The translations under genes were made by a program, and so were the position numbers. The notes beneath the pieces are model-generated. The model was not told the DNA's origin. It saw nothing but the letters and a program-made list of their open reading frames with translations, and made no database searches. A stretch of DNA of 59,384 nt from Metaruminococcus_A sp900762715 (GTDB lineage: Bacteria; Bacillota; Clostridia; Oscillospirales; Ruminococcaceae), in assembly GCA_048204295.1 (NCBI GenBank), contig DBFBLF010000009.1:1-59384 (forward strand), in the 5' to 3' direction. This document shows positions 8,682 through 16,945 of this stretch, one piece after another (the first letter of the stretch is position 1; every line of letters starts with the position of its first letter).

Positions 8682-8894
8682 TTACACGGGCTGTACGTTA
8701 ACCGCACGGTAGCGGCCTTTGCTATGGGTGTCTTCCTCAACGTCAAACGTGACTTTCTGGCCATCCTCAAGGGATTTATAGCCGTCAGAGACAATCGCCG
8801 AAAAATGCACGAACACGTCCTCGCCGCCCTCGTCGTTTGAAATAAAGCCAAAGCCTTTTTCGGAATTAAACCATTTTACAGTGCCTTTGTTCAT
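8682..8894 (-). CDS. Cold-shock domain protein (CspA family)
   Basis: A 70-residue single-stranded nucleic acid binding protein, one OB fold. RNP1 (KGFGFI) and RNP2 (VFVHFSAI) motifs are intact: NKGTVKWFNSEKGFGFIS, then EDVFVHFSAI. GGAGG lies 8 bases before the chosen ATG (8894); a tandem ATG at 8897 sits only 5 bases away, so either Met may be used. It acts in the cytoplasm as an RNA chaperone. A perfect consensus promoter lies about 120 bases upstream, giving the long leader typical of cold-shock genes. Confidence 0.96.
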   Translation of the reverse strand: MNKGTVKWFNSEKGFGFISNDEGGEDVFVHFSAIVSDGYKSLEDGQKVTFDVEEDTHSKGRYRAVNVQPV

Positions 8895-9019
8895 CATATG
8901 AACCTCCAAAAAAATATTATATCTACGACAGCATATAAAAAACGCACAGCCCCAAAACCATTTAACGAACAATGATTTTGTGCTATGCGAAATCATTACA
9001 TCCATCTAAATATACTAGT

Positions 9020-9048
9020 ATTATACTCGGAAATTTGCGTTTTGTCAA
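9020..9048 (-). promoter_or_regulatory. Consensus promoter of the cold-shock gene
   Basis: Minus strand TTGACA, 17-base spacer, TATAAT. Predicted start ~9013, which leaves a leader of about 118 bases. Confidence 0.85.
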
Positions 9049-9096
9049 GCAATTAGGAAAAATAGTATTCGAACGCGCCGAAACAGACGCGAAACC

Positions 9097-9125
9097 TTGA
9101 GAAAAGCGGCCCGATATGGTAGGAT
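9097..9125 (+). promoter_or_regulatory. Promoter of the TIGR04076 gene
   Basis: TTGAGA, 17-base spacer, TAGGAT with an upstream TG (extended -10). Confidence 0.6.
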
Positions 9126-9161
9126 GAACGCAGATAACGTCATACAAAGAGGTGCTTTCAA

Positions 9162-9506
9162 ATGAAAAAAGTTAAAATAACCGTTCTAAAAACAACTTTG
9201 GACAGGGAGCTCGCCCAAGAATACGGCGCAGAAGGGCTGTCCGCCTGCCCCATGTTAAAAGAGGGACAGGAATTTTACGCCGACTACGCCAAACCGGAAG
9301 GCTTTTGCGACGAAGCGTGGAAAGCGGTTTACCAGTACGTCTTTGCGCTCGCCCACGGCACAGGTGAGGAGCTCTTTTACTACGGCGACTGGATTAGGAA
9401 GCCCGGTGTTGCTATTTGCAGCTGCAACGACGGCCTGCGACCGGTCATCTTCAAACTGGAAGCGACGGATGAAGTATCCCGGATGGATTACACTCCGGTG
9501 CGTTGA
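9162..9506 (+). CDS. TIGR04076 family protein
   Basis: A 114-residue cytoplasmic protein that looks like the TIGR04076 family of small conserved proteins: N-terminal KKVKITVLKTTLDRELAQEY, then a Cys-containing middle (LSACPML), and a C-terminal stretch with WIRKPGVAICSCNDGLRPVIFKLE. The function of the family is not known. AGAGGTG lies 7 bases before the ATG. It is a single-gene unit between its own promoter and a strong bidirectional terminator, so the neighbours say nothing about its role. The family assignment is from memory of the motif pattern. Confidence 0.75.
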   Translation: MKKVKITVLKTTLDRELAQEYGAEGLSACPMLKEGQEFYADYAKPEGFCDEAWKAVYQYVFALAHGTGEELFYYGDWIRKPGVAICSCNDGLRPVIFKLEATDEVSRMDYTPVR

Positions 9507-9531
9507 ACCTCCCGGCGGGTCTGACATTAAC

Positions 9532-9563
9532 AAGCGCCCCCTCCTTTTCAGAGGGGGCGCTTT
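9532..9563. terminator. Bidirectional terminator
   Basis: AAGCGCCCCCTC-7 nt-GAGGGGGCGCTTT between convergent genes. Confidence 0.85.
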
Positions 9564-9572
9564 GCGGCATTC

Positions 9573-9947
9573 TTATGTAATATTGCCGCCAAAGGTATTT
9601 TCATTCGGTAAGCCGAAACTGATGGACAGCGCGTTGTTGATCCGGTTCATAATACCGGAATCCACCTCGCCCATCCGTTCCTTCAGCCTTTTTTTGTCAA
9701 TGGTTCGGATTTGTTCCAGCAGAACGACTGAATTTTTTGAAAGCCCCGTGCGGGCTGCGTCTATTTCAATATGGGTGGGAAGCTTTGCTTTATCCCTCTG
9801 GCTTGTAATCGCGGCGGCGATCACCGTGGGGCTGTAGCGGTTTCCAATATCGTTCTGCACGATGAGGACTGGACGGATCCCTCCCTGCTCGGAACCGACG
9901 ACCGGACTGAGATCGGCATAATAAATTTCTCCCCTTTTAATCGGCAT
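9573..9947 (-). CDS. mazF: MazF/PemK-type endoribonuclease toxin
   Basis: A 124-residue mRNA interferase of the MazF (NdoA/EndoA) type. The N-terminal IKRGEIYYADLSPVVGSEQGGIRPVLIVQND contains the conserved R-G-x-I and the GSEQGG-x-RPV loop with its catalytic Arg, and the AAITSQ strand follows. The ATG at 9947 fits the usual N-terminus; GGGAGA lies about 12 bases upstream, so the site is weak, and a GTG four codons earlier is an alternative. The open frame continues to 10070 without homology. No MazE/NdoAI-type antitoxin gene was found next to it, so it may be an orphan or its antitoxin lies elsewhere. Confidence 0.9.
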   Translation of the reverse strand: MPIKRGEIYYADLSPVVGSEQGGIRPVLIVQNDIGNRYSPTVIAAAITSQRDKAKLPTHIEIDAARTGLSKNSVVLLEQIRTIDKKRLKERMGEVDSGIMNRINNALSISFGLPNENTFGGNIT

Positions 9948-10128
9948 GGGTAACTTCACTCTCCCTGGCTGTTCTGCGCTGTTTTCGGTTGCATTTTTAT
10001 TTTGCACCGTTTTTCCGGGGTTTAAACACGGAATCATAAAATCAGCGGAGGAAGCTGGATTAAAAATCATCCGTCAACTCATCATATGTAAAAACGACAA
10101 AATTGCCCCTTTTTTCTTACCGAACAAA

Positions 10129-10324
10129 CTATGAGATGCGGCTTATGTGCAGCAACGGTTGTCCCATTGTCATCAGAGTAAGTTTTTTAATCTCTATCCC
10201 TCTTTCGTCAAAAACGGCCGCTAGTTCCTCTTTGGAGTAAGGCCTTAATAACAAAATCCACCTGTTTTTCGGTAATTCCCGCCCACGCCTGATTTTTAAT
10301 GTACGGTGTCCATCCTGTCAGCAT
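10129..10324 (-). pseudogene. Frameshifted small gene (64 aa if repaired)
   Basis: From the ATG at 10324 (AGAAGGG 7 bases upstream) the frame reads MLTGWTPYIKNQAWAGITEK and on to VDFVIKAL. It then meets a stop after drifting out of frame near 10238. One frame over, the reading resumes as SKEELAAVFDERGIEIKKLT, then LMTMGQPLLHISRIS and a stop at 10129. Removing one base joins the two into a coherent 64-residue protein. No function is recognised. This is either a recent inactivating frameshift or a sequencing error; no slippery homopolymer is present, so programmed frameshifting looks unlikely. Confidence 0.55.
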
Positions 10325-10462
10325 GCTGCAACCCTTCTTTTGATCTGATAAAAAATCATACCAAAAATGCAGAAAATACTAGATTTATAATTTTATTTGA
10401 TCTATACGGCTACAATAGATGCGGCATTCTTTTTCGCATTTTTCATTTTTGTCTTCTGCATA

Positions 10463-10499
10463 AAAAAGCCTCCCGATCATAATCGGGAGGCCTTTTCTT
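10463..10499. terminator. Terminator of the GH120 operon
   Basis: GCCTCCCGAT-4 nt-ATCGGGAGGC stem with A-rich and T-rich flanks; works on the minus strand after the GH120 genes. Confidence 0.9.
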
Positions 10500-10516
10500 T
10501 TTCACAAAGTTCTAAT

Positions 10517-12478
10517 TCAACCCCAAACTTTCACACGGTTAAAGCCGGCTTTCAGCCCCTCAAGCGGACCCACAGTCGGACGCTCCGCGCGTTTCACGCC
10601 GTTCAGGTCAACGTCGATTGCCAGCGGGCTTCCATCCGGGTTCTCAAACACCGCGTCGGCAATCCGTACGGTGCCGAGGGTTTGGGTGGAATGGAGACGG
10701 GTCGGGAGGGTGAGCGCCTCTTCCGGAAGGTCAATTTCCAAGTAGACCGCACCGTTATCCTCAACTACTTTCACCTTCGGGTCAAAGTTCTTGTCACAGA
10801 AATTCCCGGTTTCACGGTCAAAGGCCTCCGCCCCATTCAGGTAGACGTTGCCGGAAGCGTAAAGAGGCTGTTCGGTTTTCTGGTGCAGTTCCAAATCTCC
10901 GATTCCATAGGACGCGATCTTTTCCATGTATTCCTCAAGCGAGACTGTACTGCCGTTATACATGGCGGTGCCGCAGCCGTCAATTCCCCTTCCGGCAGGC
11001 TGTGTCCCCTCGTAGCCGTCATAAGCGACGAAAATGTTGTTGTAGTACCGGTGGTCCTGCCCGTAAACCATTGCGCTTCCCGCCGCCTGGGTGGTGTGGG
11101 GGAAATGGTATGGGGTAGAACGGTCGAGCACCTTCTCCGCATGGGTCTTGCCGCAGATCAGGTTGCCCACATAGGCCACTCCCTGCGAATAGTCGGCGAT
11201 GCTGTAAGGGGCGGTAATAATATTATTGTCCACCAGACAGGGGCCGTGGCTTACCTCAACGCTGAGATCGTCGTTATTGTTGTAATAAATATTCCTGCTG
11301 ACCCGGGTGCCCTGCGCCTGCCAGTCAAGCCAGGTGCCAAGGGTACAGTTATGGATACAGTTGTCATGAATCTGCACATCAATTGGCGCATGGAGTTTGA
11401 TCCCCGCAATTTCGTATCCGTAAAACTCGTGCTTGATGGCGATGTTATAAATGTGGTTGCCGTAAATCTCGCTGAACACACAGCCCATGTGGCCGACAAT
11501 CCCGTTCTGGCCGCAGTCATAAATGACGTTGTTGCGGACAATGTGGGAGCCGATCTTCTCTTTGCTCCAGCCGATCTGGAGGGCGCGGAAGACCGCTTCC
11601 ATCTGGTACTGGTAACCCGGTTTCTGGTGCCGCCTGGTCGAGAGGTTATGGCCGGTAGAAGCCTCTTTGCCCAGGCTGATGCCGCTGCATTTTGAATCGT
11701 GGATGATGTTGTCCTCAATGATCCAGCCCTTGCTCCAGTGAACGCCCAAAAGCCCCGGCTGGTCGGCGGTCGGCGGCGTCCAGGGAGTAGCGGCCTGCGC
11801 CATCTCAAACCCGCGGACGGTGATGTAGTTCATCCCCACCTTTTCCGGATAGAAGCAGCATTTGCGGACGTTGATTTCCACAAGCTCCTGATTTGGATCG
11901 GCGCCCTGAAAATTCGCGTAGATGGTGGTATTTTCGTTGTCCACCTCACAGCACCACTGGTAAACGGTCTGCTCCGGCTCCAGAATTTTTTGGGGTTTTG
12001 TATGGTACGGCGGGGTCATCTCAAAACGCTTCTGCGGATTTTTTACCTCGTCCAGGGTTCTCGCCTCGTAGAACGACTTCCCGTTGAGATATACATCACC
12101 CGGGTGGATAAATTTATCATAAGGCCAGGCGTACCAGTCGCCGTCCAATGTCTCCGCATAAGGGTTATAATCACCAAAAAAACTGTTCGGCAACACGGCC
12201 TTCCAAACGGTTCCGCCAATATTTTCCCAGCTTTGAATCCGCTCGGAGCCCTTAATGACAACCCTCTCGCCTTCAGCCGCCTGATAAGTGATCCGGCTGA
12301 TTTCGCTGTAGCCGCTGTGAGCCGGTTTGACCCACTCGCGGTATTCGCCCTCATGGACGATGACCGTATCCCCTGTTTCAGCAACCTGCGCCGCTTTATT
12401 GATGGTCAGAAAGGGGGCTTCTTTGGTACCGGCCGCAAAATCACAGCCGGTTTTTGCAACGTGGAATTCCCTGTTCAT
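10517..12478 (-). CDS. GH120 beta-xylosidase (right-handed beta-helix), copy 1
   Basis: A 653-residue enzyme resembling GH120 XylC of Thermoanaerobacterium saccharolyticum over its whole length (by recall, not alignment). Such enzymes release xylose from xylo-oligosaccharides. It is a right-handed parallel beta-helix with no signal peptide, so it is probably cytoplasmic. Residues matching the published nucleophile and acid/base are Asp385 in GTWLDWQAQG and Glu408 in the VEVSHGP segment. AGGAG lies 7 bases before the ATG. It is the second gene of a tandem pair and ends at a strong terminator. The two copies are near-identical in the central 220-400 region and diverge at the ends, which suggests a duplication followed by specialisation or gene conversion. 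Confidence 0.9.
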   Translation of the reverse strand: MNREFHVAKTGCDFAAGTKEAPFLTINKAAQVAETGDTVIVHEGEYREWVKPAHSGYSEISRITYQAAEGERVVIKGSERIQSWENIGGTVWKAVLPNSFFGDYNPYAETLDGDWYAWPYDKFIHPGDVYLNGKSFYEARTLDEVKNPQKRFEMTPPYHTKPQKILEPEQTVYQWCCEVDNENTTIYANFQGADPNQELVEINVRKCCFYPEKVGMNYITVRGFEMAQAATPWTPPTADQPGLLGVHWSKGWIIEDNIIHDSKCSGISLGKEASTGHNLSTRRHQKPGYQYQMEAVFRALQIGWSKEKIGSHIVRNNVIYDCGQNGIVGHMGCVFSEIYGNHIYNIAIKHEFYGYEIAGIKLHAPIDVQIHDNCIHNCTLGTWLDWQAQGTRVSRNIYYNNNDDLSVEVSHGPCLVDNNIITAPYSIADYSQGVAYVGNLICGKTHAEKVLDRSTPYHFPHTTQAAGSAMVYGQDHRYYNNIFVAYDGYEGTQPAGRGIDGCGTAMYNGSTVSLEEYMEKIASYGIGDLELHQKTEQPLYASGNVYLNGAEAFDRETGNFCDKNFDPKVKVVEDNGAVYLEIDLPEEALTLPTRLHSTQTLGTVRIADAVFENPDGSPLAIDVDLNGVKRAERPTVGPLEGLKAGFNRVKVWG

Positions 12479-12515
12479 TTTCTATCTCCTGTTCTACTCT
12501 GTAATATCCGGAAAC

Positions 12516-12543
12516 GGGCCGTACGTCAAACGGCGTACGGCCC
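12516..12543 (-). repeat. Intercistronic hairpin between the GH120 genes
   Basis: GGGCCGTACG-8 nt-CGTACGGCCC, without a U-tract. It is probably an mRNA-stabilising or partial-termination element that sets the ratio of the two enzymes. Confidence 0.6.
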
Positions 12544-12572
12544 CAGTTTCGTTATCAGCTTTCCCGGGCTTC

Positions 12573-14513
12573 TCAACCCCAGACTTTTACGCGGTTGAGG
12601 CCGGCCTTCAGCCCTTCGATTGGGCCTACGGTCGGGCGCTCCGCACGTTTTGCGCCGTTGTAGTCGGTGTCAAGGACAATGGAGTTTCCGTCCGGATCGT
12701 CGTAGATGCCTTCGTCAATCCGGGTGCTGCCAAGGCTTTCAGTCCGCATAATCTCAGTCGGAAGGGCGAGCGCCGCTTCGTCGAGCTTCAGCTCGAGGTA
12801 AACATCGTTCCCCTCTTCAACAATTTTATACGCCGCGTCACCGGCACAGACAGCCTTATCCTTCTCGCGGTCAAAGGGCTCCGCTCCGCTCAGGTAGGCG
12901 TTCGCATTGATATAGACCGCCTGCGGAACCTCAAAGAAGAGGTCGTGGTCGTGGCTTGAATCAAACTCGCGTACCTTGCCGATATACTCCTTATAGGAAG
13001 CCGGACGGCCGTTGTACATCGCGGTGCCGGAAGCCAGACCCTCCGTTGCGCGCCCGCCGATAAAGACGTTGTTGTAAAACCGGTCGTCACCGCCGTAAAC
13101 AAAGGCATAACCGAAGACCTGGGTGGTGTGCGGGAAATGGTAGGGAGTTGCACGGTCAAGGACGTCTACCTGCCGCATCCCGCCGGCACAGAGATTCCCG
13201 ACAAAAGCGGTGCCCTGCGCGACATTGTCAAAGTTGTAGTTCGAGCCGAAGATATTGTTGTCCACCAGACAAGGGCCGTGGGTGACTTCGATCATCAGGT
13301 CGCGGTCGTTGTCATAGTAAAGGTTCTTGCTGACCCGGGTGCCCTGCGCCTGCCAGTCAAGCCAGGTGCCGAGGGTGCAGTGGTCAATACGGTTGTTGTG
13401 GATGTAGGTATCCACCGCGGCGTGCATTTTGATGCCGGCAATCTCGTAACCGAAGAATTCATGCTTGATGGCAATGTTATAGATATGGTTGCCGTAAATC
13501 TCGCTGAACGCGCCGCCCATATGGCCGACGATCCCGTTCTGGCCGCAGTCATAAATGACGTTGTTGCGGACAATGTGGGAGCCGATCTTTTCTTTGCTCC
13601 AGCCGATCTGGAGGGCGCGGAAGACCGCTTCCATCTGGTACTGGTAACCCGGCTTGCGGCGGCCCTCGGTAAATTCGTTGTGGCCGGTAGAGGCTTCTTT
13701 TCCAAGGCTGATGCCGCTGCATTTGGAGTCGTGGATGATGTTGTCCTCAATAATCCAGCCCTTGCTCCAGTGAACGCCCAGAAGCCCCGGCTGGTCGGCG
13801 GTCGGCGGCGTCCAGGGAGTAGCGGCCTGCGCCATTTCAAATCCGCGGACGGTGATGTAGTTCACGCCCGGCTTCTCCGGGTAGAAGCAGCATTTGCGGA
13901 CGTTGATCTCGGCGACTTCCTTGTTCGGGTCGGCGCCCTGGAAGTTTGCATAAATCGTTGTTGTCTCGTTGTCTGATTCACAGCACCACTGGTAAACGGT
14001 CTGCTCCGGAAAGCGGATCATCTCAACCCGCTTGCTCCACGGCGGAGCGTAGCCGTGGGTGCGCTTTTCGGCCTTTTTTACTTCATCCAGAGTTTTGGCC
14101 TCAAAGAAGGAAACGCCGTTCAAGTATACGTCGCCCGGATGGAGGGAAGCGTCGCCCGGGTAGACGAACCAATCGCCGAAAAGCGGCTCAGTATAAGGGT
14201 TGTAGTCCCCGAAAAAGCTTTTCGGCAGGGTGACCCTCCAAACGGTTCCCTCAACAGGCTCCCAGCTTGTAATTCGCTCAGAGCCTTTGATGATAACTTT
14301 TTCGCCCTTCGCCGCCTCATATGTAATCCTGTTGATATTGCTCTCGCCGCCGTTTTTCGGCTTGACCCATTCGCGGTATTCGCCTTCGTGGACAATAACG
14401 GTATCCCCCGCCTTTGCGGTTTCGGCAGCTTTGGAAATTGTTAAAAAAGGATGCTCTCTCGTTCCGTCCGCAAAATCGCAGCCGGTTTTTGCAACGTGAA
14501 ATTCTCTGCTCAT
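12573..14513 (-). CDS. GH120 beta-xylosidase (right-handed beta-helix), copy 2
   Basis: A 646-residue paralogue of the downstream enzyme, same GH120 architecture. With the chosen start the candidate catalytic residues are Asp386 (GTWLDWQAQG) and Glu409 (MIEVTHGP). GGAGG lies 7 bases before the second of two adjacent ATG codons; the first (14516) is only 4 bases away. The insert around residues 145-165 and the C-terminal quarter differ most from the partner. It follows a DUF6998-like gene by 44 bases on the same strand, and no clear promoter of its own was seen. No xyloside transporter is linked. Confidence 0.9.
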   Translation of the reverse strand: MSREFHVAKTGCDFADGTREHPFLTISKAAETAKAGDTVIVHEGEYREWVKPKNGGESNINRITYEAAKGEKVIIKGSERITSWEPVEGTVWRVTLPKSFFGDYNPYTEPLFGDWFVYPGDASLHPGDVYLNGVSFFEAKTLDEVKKAEKRTHGYAPPWSKRVEMIRFPEQTVYQWCCESDNETTTIYANFQGADPNKEVAEINVRKCCFYPEKPGVNYITVRGFEMAQAATPWTPPTADQPGLLGVHWSKGWIIEDNIIHDSKCSGISLGKEASTGHNEFTEGRRKPGYQYQMEAVFRALQIGWSKEKIGSHIVRNNVIYDCGQNGIVGHMGGAFSEIYGNHIYNIAIKHEFFGYEIAGIKMHAAVDTYIHNNRIDHCTLGTWLDWQAQGTRVSKNLYYDNDRDLMIEVTHGPCLVDNNIFGSNYNFDNVAQGTAFVGNLCAGGMRQVDVLDRATPYHFPHTTQVFGYAFVYGGDDRFYNNVFIGGRATEGLASGTAMYNGRPASYKEYIGKVREFDSSHDHDLFFEVPQAVYINANAYLSGAEPFDREKDKAVCAGDAAYKIVEEGNDVYLELKLDEAALALPTEIMRTESLGSTRIDEGIYDDPDGNSIVLDTDYNGAKRAERPTVGPIEGLKAGLNRVKVWG

Positions 14514-14557
14514 CATATAACCTCCAACCTTTTAATATTGTTCTATACTTTAAGCCG

Positions 14558-15073
14558 TCATTCAATTCGGCCATAGAACGACTCGTTCCATAAGGAAACT
14601 TCTTTACACTGTTCAATTACCTGTTTGGTTAAAGTCAGGTACCAGGCATTCATCCTGCTATGCCAGCGTTTATTCTTTAAAAAGGTATCCCAATCCATTT
14701 CATAAATCGCCAGCAGGCGGTAATCACTGTCAAATTTACAAATGACCACATATTCAAATTTTTTCTCGTCTTTTCGGGTAGATCCCAAAGGCTCCAGTCC
14801 AAAGAAAACGCCTGTCACATTGCTTGTCGTCGACTTAATGCTGTAGCGGTCTCCCTTTCTGCTGATCGCGTCAATATTTTCCGTTCCGACAGGTGCGGGC
14901 GAAAGCTTTGGAAGGGTTGGCATTTGGTTGTAAAACTGGATTGCCAGATACTCCCCCAGATCACCAACCACATTGTTGGTTCTGATGATCTCCCTCTTTT
15001 TTAATTCCTTGATAATCCCGCTGTACGCATCAATCAACTCGCTTGACGTCAGCTTTTCTAAACAAATTTTCAT
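14558..15073 (-). CDS. DUF6998-like protein, PD-(D/E)xK nuclease-like
   Basis: A protein of about 171 residues. After a helical start it shows NNVVGDLGEYLAIQFYNQ and then TENIDAISRKGDRYSIKSTT, a pattern (GE in a helix, Asp, then S-I-K on the next strand) like PD-(D/E)xK restriction-endonuclease folds and the DUF6998 family. Whether it cuts DNA is unknown. The start is uncertain: the ATG at 15073 has GAGGG 10 bases upstream, while ATG 15115 and TTG 15124 would lengthen the protein but lack binding sites. It lies directly upstream of the GH120 pair without evident functional link. Confidence 0.6.
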   Translation of the reverse strand: MKICLEKLTSSELIDAYSGIIKELKKREIIRTNNVVGDLGEYLAIQFYNQMPTLPKLSPAPVGTENIDAISRKGDRYSIKSTTSNVTGVFFGLEPLGSTRKDEKKFEYVVICKFDSDYRLLAIYEMDWDTFLKNKRWHSRMNAWYLTLTKQVIEQCKEVSLWNESFYGRIE

Positions 15074-15195
15074 ATCAGGCGTTCCCTCAACGGCCATCCT
15101 CTTGTTTTTATTCATTTGATACAAATGTTACAGCAAAGCAGAGAGAATTTCAAGGCGTTTTCCCCAGTTTTTTTGGAAAATTTTCTGAACAGAAG

Positions 15196-15221
15196 AAAAA
15201 GCGGCTTATTCGCCGCTTTTT
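15196..15221. terminator. Terminator overlapping the rsmI stop
   Basis: AAAAAGCGGC-TTATTC-GCCGCTTTTT; the rsmI stop codon lies in the loop. Confidence 0.85.
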
Positions 15222-16045
15222 ATCAGCCCTGCGTAAATTTCGCTTTTTTTATAAGGGGTATTTTTTGCGGCCAGCTTTGCCGCTTCGGCCGGACGTTCCC
15301 CGTTTTCTACCAGGCGGGCGGCTTTTTCAACCGCCTCCTCCAGGGTTATTGCTCCACCCGCTTCCCGCGGCGCTGCCCCCTCCAGCACAAGGACAAACTC
15401 CCCGCGCGGAGACGTTGCGGTAAAATATTCCACCGCTTCCGTCAAGGTGGGAAACCGCAGGATTTCTTCATGAATTTTCGTCAGCTCACGGGCAAGCGAA
15501 ATCCGCCGGTCGCCAAAGGTTTCCAAAAAATCCTTCAGGGTGTTTAAAAGCTTGTGGGGCGCTTCGTAAAAAATCATGGTACGCGGTTCCTCCCGGAGCT
15601 GCTCCAAGTGTTCACGGCGGCTCTTTTTCGCAGTGCTCAAAAAGCCTTCAAAACAGAACCGGGACGTGACAAGCCCGCTGACGCAGAGGGCGGAAACCGC
15701 GGCGCTCGCCCCGGGGACGACAACCGTTTCAAGCCCCCGCTCGGCGCAGAGCCGGACCAAATCCTCGCCCGGGTCGCTGATGCAGGGCATCCCGGCGTCG
15801 GAGACGACCGCACAATTCTCCCCCGCTTCGATTCGGGCGACGATCTGCTCCCCCCGCTCCCGCAGGTTGTGCTCGTAATAGCTCACAAGCGGCTTTTTAA
15901 TTTCAAAGTGGTTCAAAAGCTTAACGGTGACACGGGTATCCTCCGCCGCAATGAAATCCACCTCTTCCAATGTCTGGCGCTGGCGGGGGGAAAAGTCGTT
16001 CAAGTTCCCAATCGGCGTGCCGACCACATATAATTTCCCGGGCAT
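15206..16045 (-). CDS. rsmI: 16S rRNA (cytidine1402-2'-O)-methyltransferase RsmI
   Basis: A 279-residue SAM-dependent tetrapyrrole-methylase-fold enzyme that 2'-O-methylates C1402 of 16S rRNA at the ribosomal P site. Family motifs are plain: LYVVGTPIGNLNDFSPR at the N-terminus, AAEDTRVT, SDAGMPCISDPG near residue 85 and VPGASAAVSAL near 112. AGAGGG lies 5 bases before the ATG. It is the last gene of a minus-strand operon with a polysaccharide deacetylase, TrmN6, a GNAT protein and DUF6054, so two RNA methylases are co-transcribed. Normal length. Confidence 0.95.
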   Translation of the reverse strand: MPGKLYVVGTPIGNLNDFSPRQRQTLEEVDFIAAEDTRVTVKLLNHFEIKKPLVSYYEHNLRERGEQIVARIEAGENCAVVSDAGMPCISDPGEDLVRLCAERGLETVVVPGASAAVSALCVSGLVTSRFCFEGFLSTAKKSRREHLEQLREEPRTMIFYEAPHKLLNTLKDFLETFGDRRISLARELTKIHEEILRFPTLTEAVEYFTATSPRGEFVLVLEGAAPREAGGAITLEEAVEKAARLVENGERPAEAAKLAAKNTPYKKSEIYAGLIKSGE

Positions 16046-16066
16046 TCTATCCCTCTTTCCTTTGGT

Positions 16067-16414
16067 TTACAGCCGGGTAAATCCAATTTGACAAAGTGCG
16101 CTTTCTGCAACCCCGGCAAAATCTTCCTCAGCGCCCCAGCTGAATTTCATCACAGCGCTGGCACTTCCGCCGGAACTGACAATTTTTACATCGACCGTAT
16201 CATTCTGGGAGGTCATTAAAACAGTCAGACTGGCACGGCTGGAGTTTCTGATATAATATTTCTCATAAACCCTTAAAATGACCCTCGCATCCCCAAACGC
16301 ACAGCCATGCGTTCCCACTGCCTGGCAGGTCGTTGCATGGGCGATCACCGTTTTATCCAGGTGAGCAAATACTTGGTCGATGTTCCCTGTCCCCCTCATT
16401 AAAAATTCAGCCAT
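16067..16414 (-). CDS. DUF6054 family protein
   Basis: A 115-residue protein fitting the DUF6054 family: an N-terminal MAEFLMRGTGNIDQVFAHLD helix, a GDARVILRVYEKYYIRN strand with the conserved R-V-Y-E-x-Y, and a SSGGSASAVMKFSWGAEEDF segment near the C-terminus. Function unknown. GGGAG lies 9 bases before the chosen ATG; an ATG two codons earlier is only 3 bases away. It sits 21 bases upstream of rsmI in the same operon. The family name is recalled from pattern and not verified. Confidence 0.7.
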   Translation of the reverse strand: MAEFLMRGTGNIDQVFAHLDKTVIAHATTCQAVGTHGCAFGDARVILRVYEKYYIRNSSRASLTVLMTSQNDTVDVKIVSSGGSASAVMKFSWGAEEDFAGVAESALCQIGFTRL

Positions 16415-16462
16415 TTTCATCCGCTCCCTTTCATCAATATTTTTATACAGATCTTTCAGTTA

Positions 16463-16945
16463 TCAATCTGCAATGTATTCATAAGCAAGGCGCGGCGAAC
16501 CATTTTTCAAATGAATGATCCCGCAGTATTCAAACCCGCCTTTTTTCACCAGGTGCTGCATGATATGGTTATCCGCGTGGGTGTCGATCCGCAGATGAGA
16601 AAACCGCTCCTTACAAAAGTTAAGGATTTCTTTAAAAATCCCCCTCTTGCTTCCGTCGCTCGCCACCCGGTGAATGGTCCCGTAAGGCTCTTCCGACATC
16701 CAGCAGCCATCAATTTCCGCATAGGTCGGCTCCGGTGCGGCCATCAGCATAAAAGCGCCGCAAGGAACGCCGTCCCGCAGGCACAGGTAAAGGTCTCCCC
16801 GCCGGATATCCTCCTCCAGCAGTTCTTTTGCCGGGTAGCCGTCCCCCCATTGGGTCGGGTTGCCGCTTTCACACATAAATCTTCTGGCGGCTCCGTAAAT
16901 GTTTAAAACTGCGTTCAAATCCTCCGCCGCTGCCAGCCGAATCAT
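16463..16945 (-). CDS. GNAT-family N-acetyltransferase
   Basis: A 160-residue acetyl-CoA-dependent acetyltransferase. IRLAAAEDLNAVLNIY is the usual GNAT strand-helix start. The acetyl-CoA loop is partly degenerate: HRVASDGSKRGIFKEILNFC, where VASDGSKRG takes the place of Q/RxxGxG/A. RIDTHADNHIMQHLVKKGGF is the typical C-terminal region with N and the KxGF motif. GGAGG lies 6 bases before the ATG at 16945. The open frame continues upstream to a GTG at 17233 that overlaps the trmN6 stop (see next entry). The substrate is unknown. Confidence 0.85.
   Translation of the reverse strand: MIRLAAAEDLNAVLNIYGAARRFMCESGNPTQWGDGYPAKELLEEDIRRGDLYLCLRDGVPCGAFMLMAAPEPTYAEIDGCWMSEEPYGTIHRVASDGSKRGIFKEILNFCKERFSHLRIDTHADNHIMQHLVKKGGFEYCGIIHLKNGSPRLAYEYIAD

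Noticed and set aside
10397..12598. Two long plus-strand frames over the GH120 gene
   Set aside because: Shadows of the GH120 coding sequence; translations have no recognisable domain and lack binding sites.
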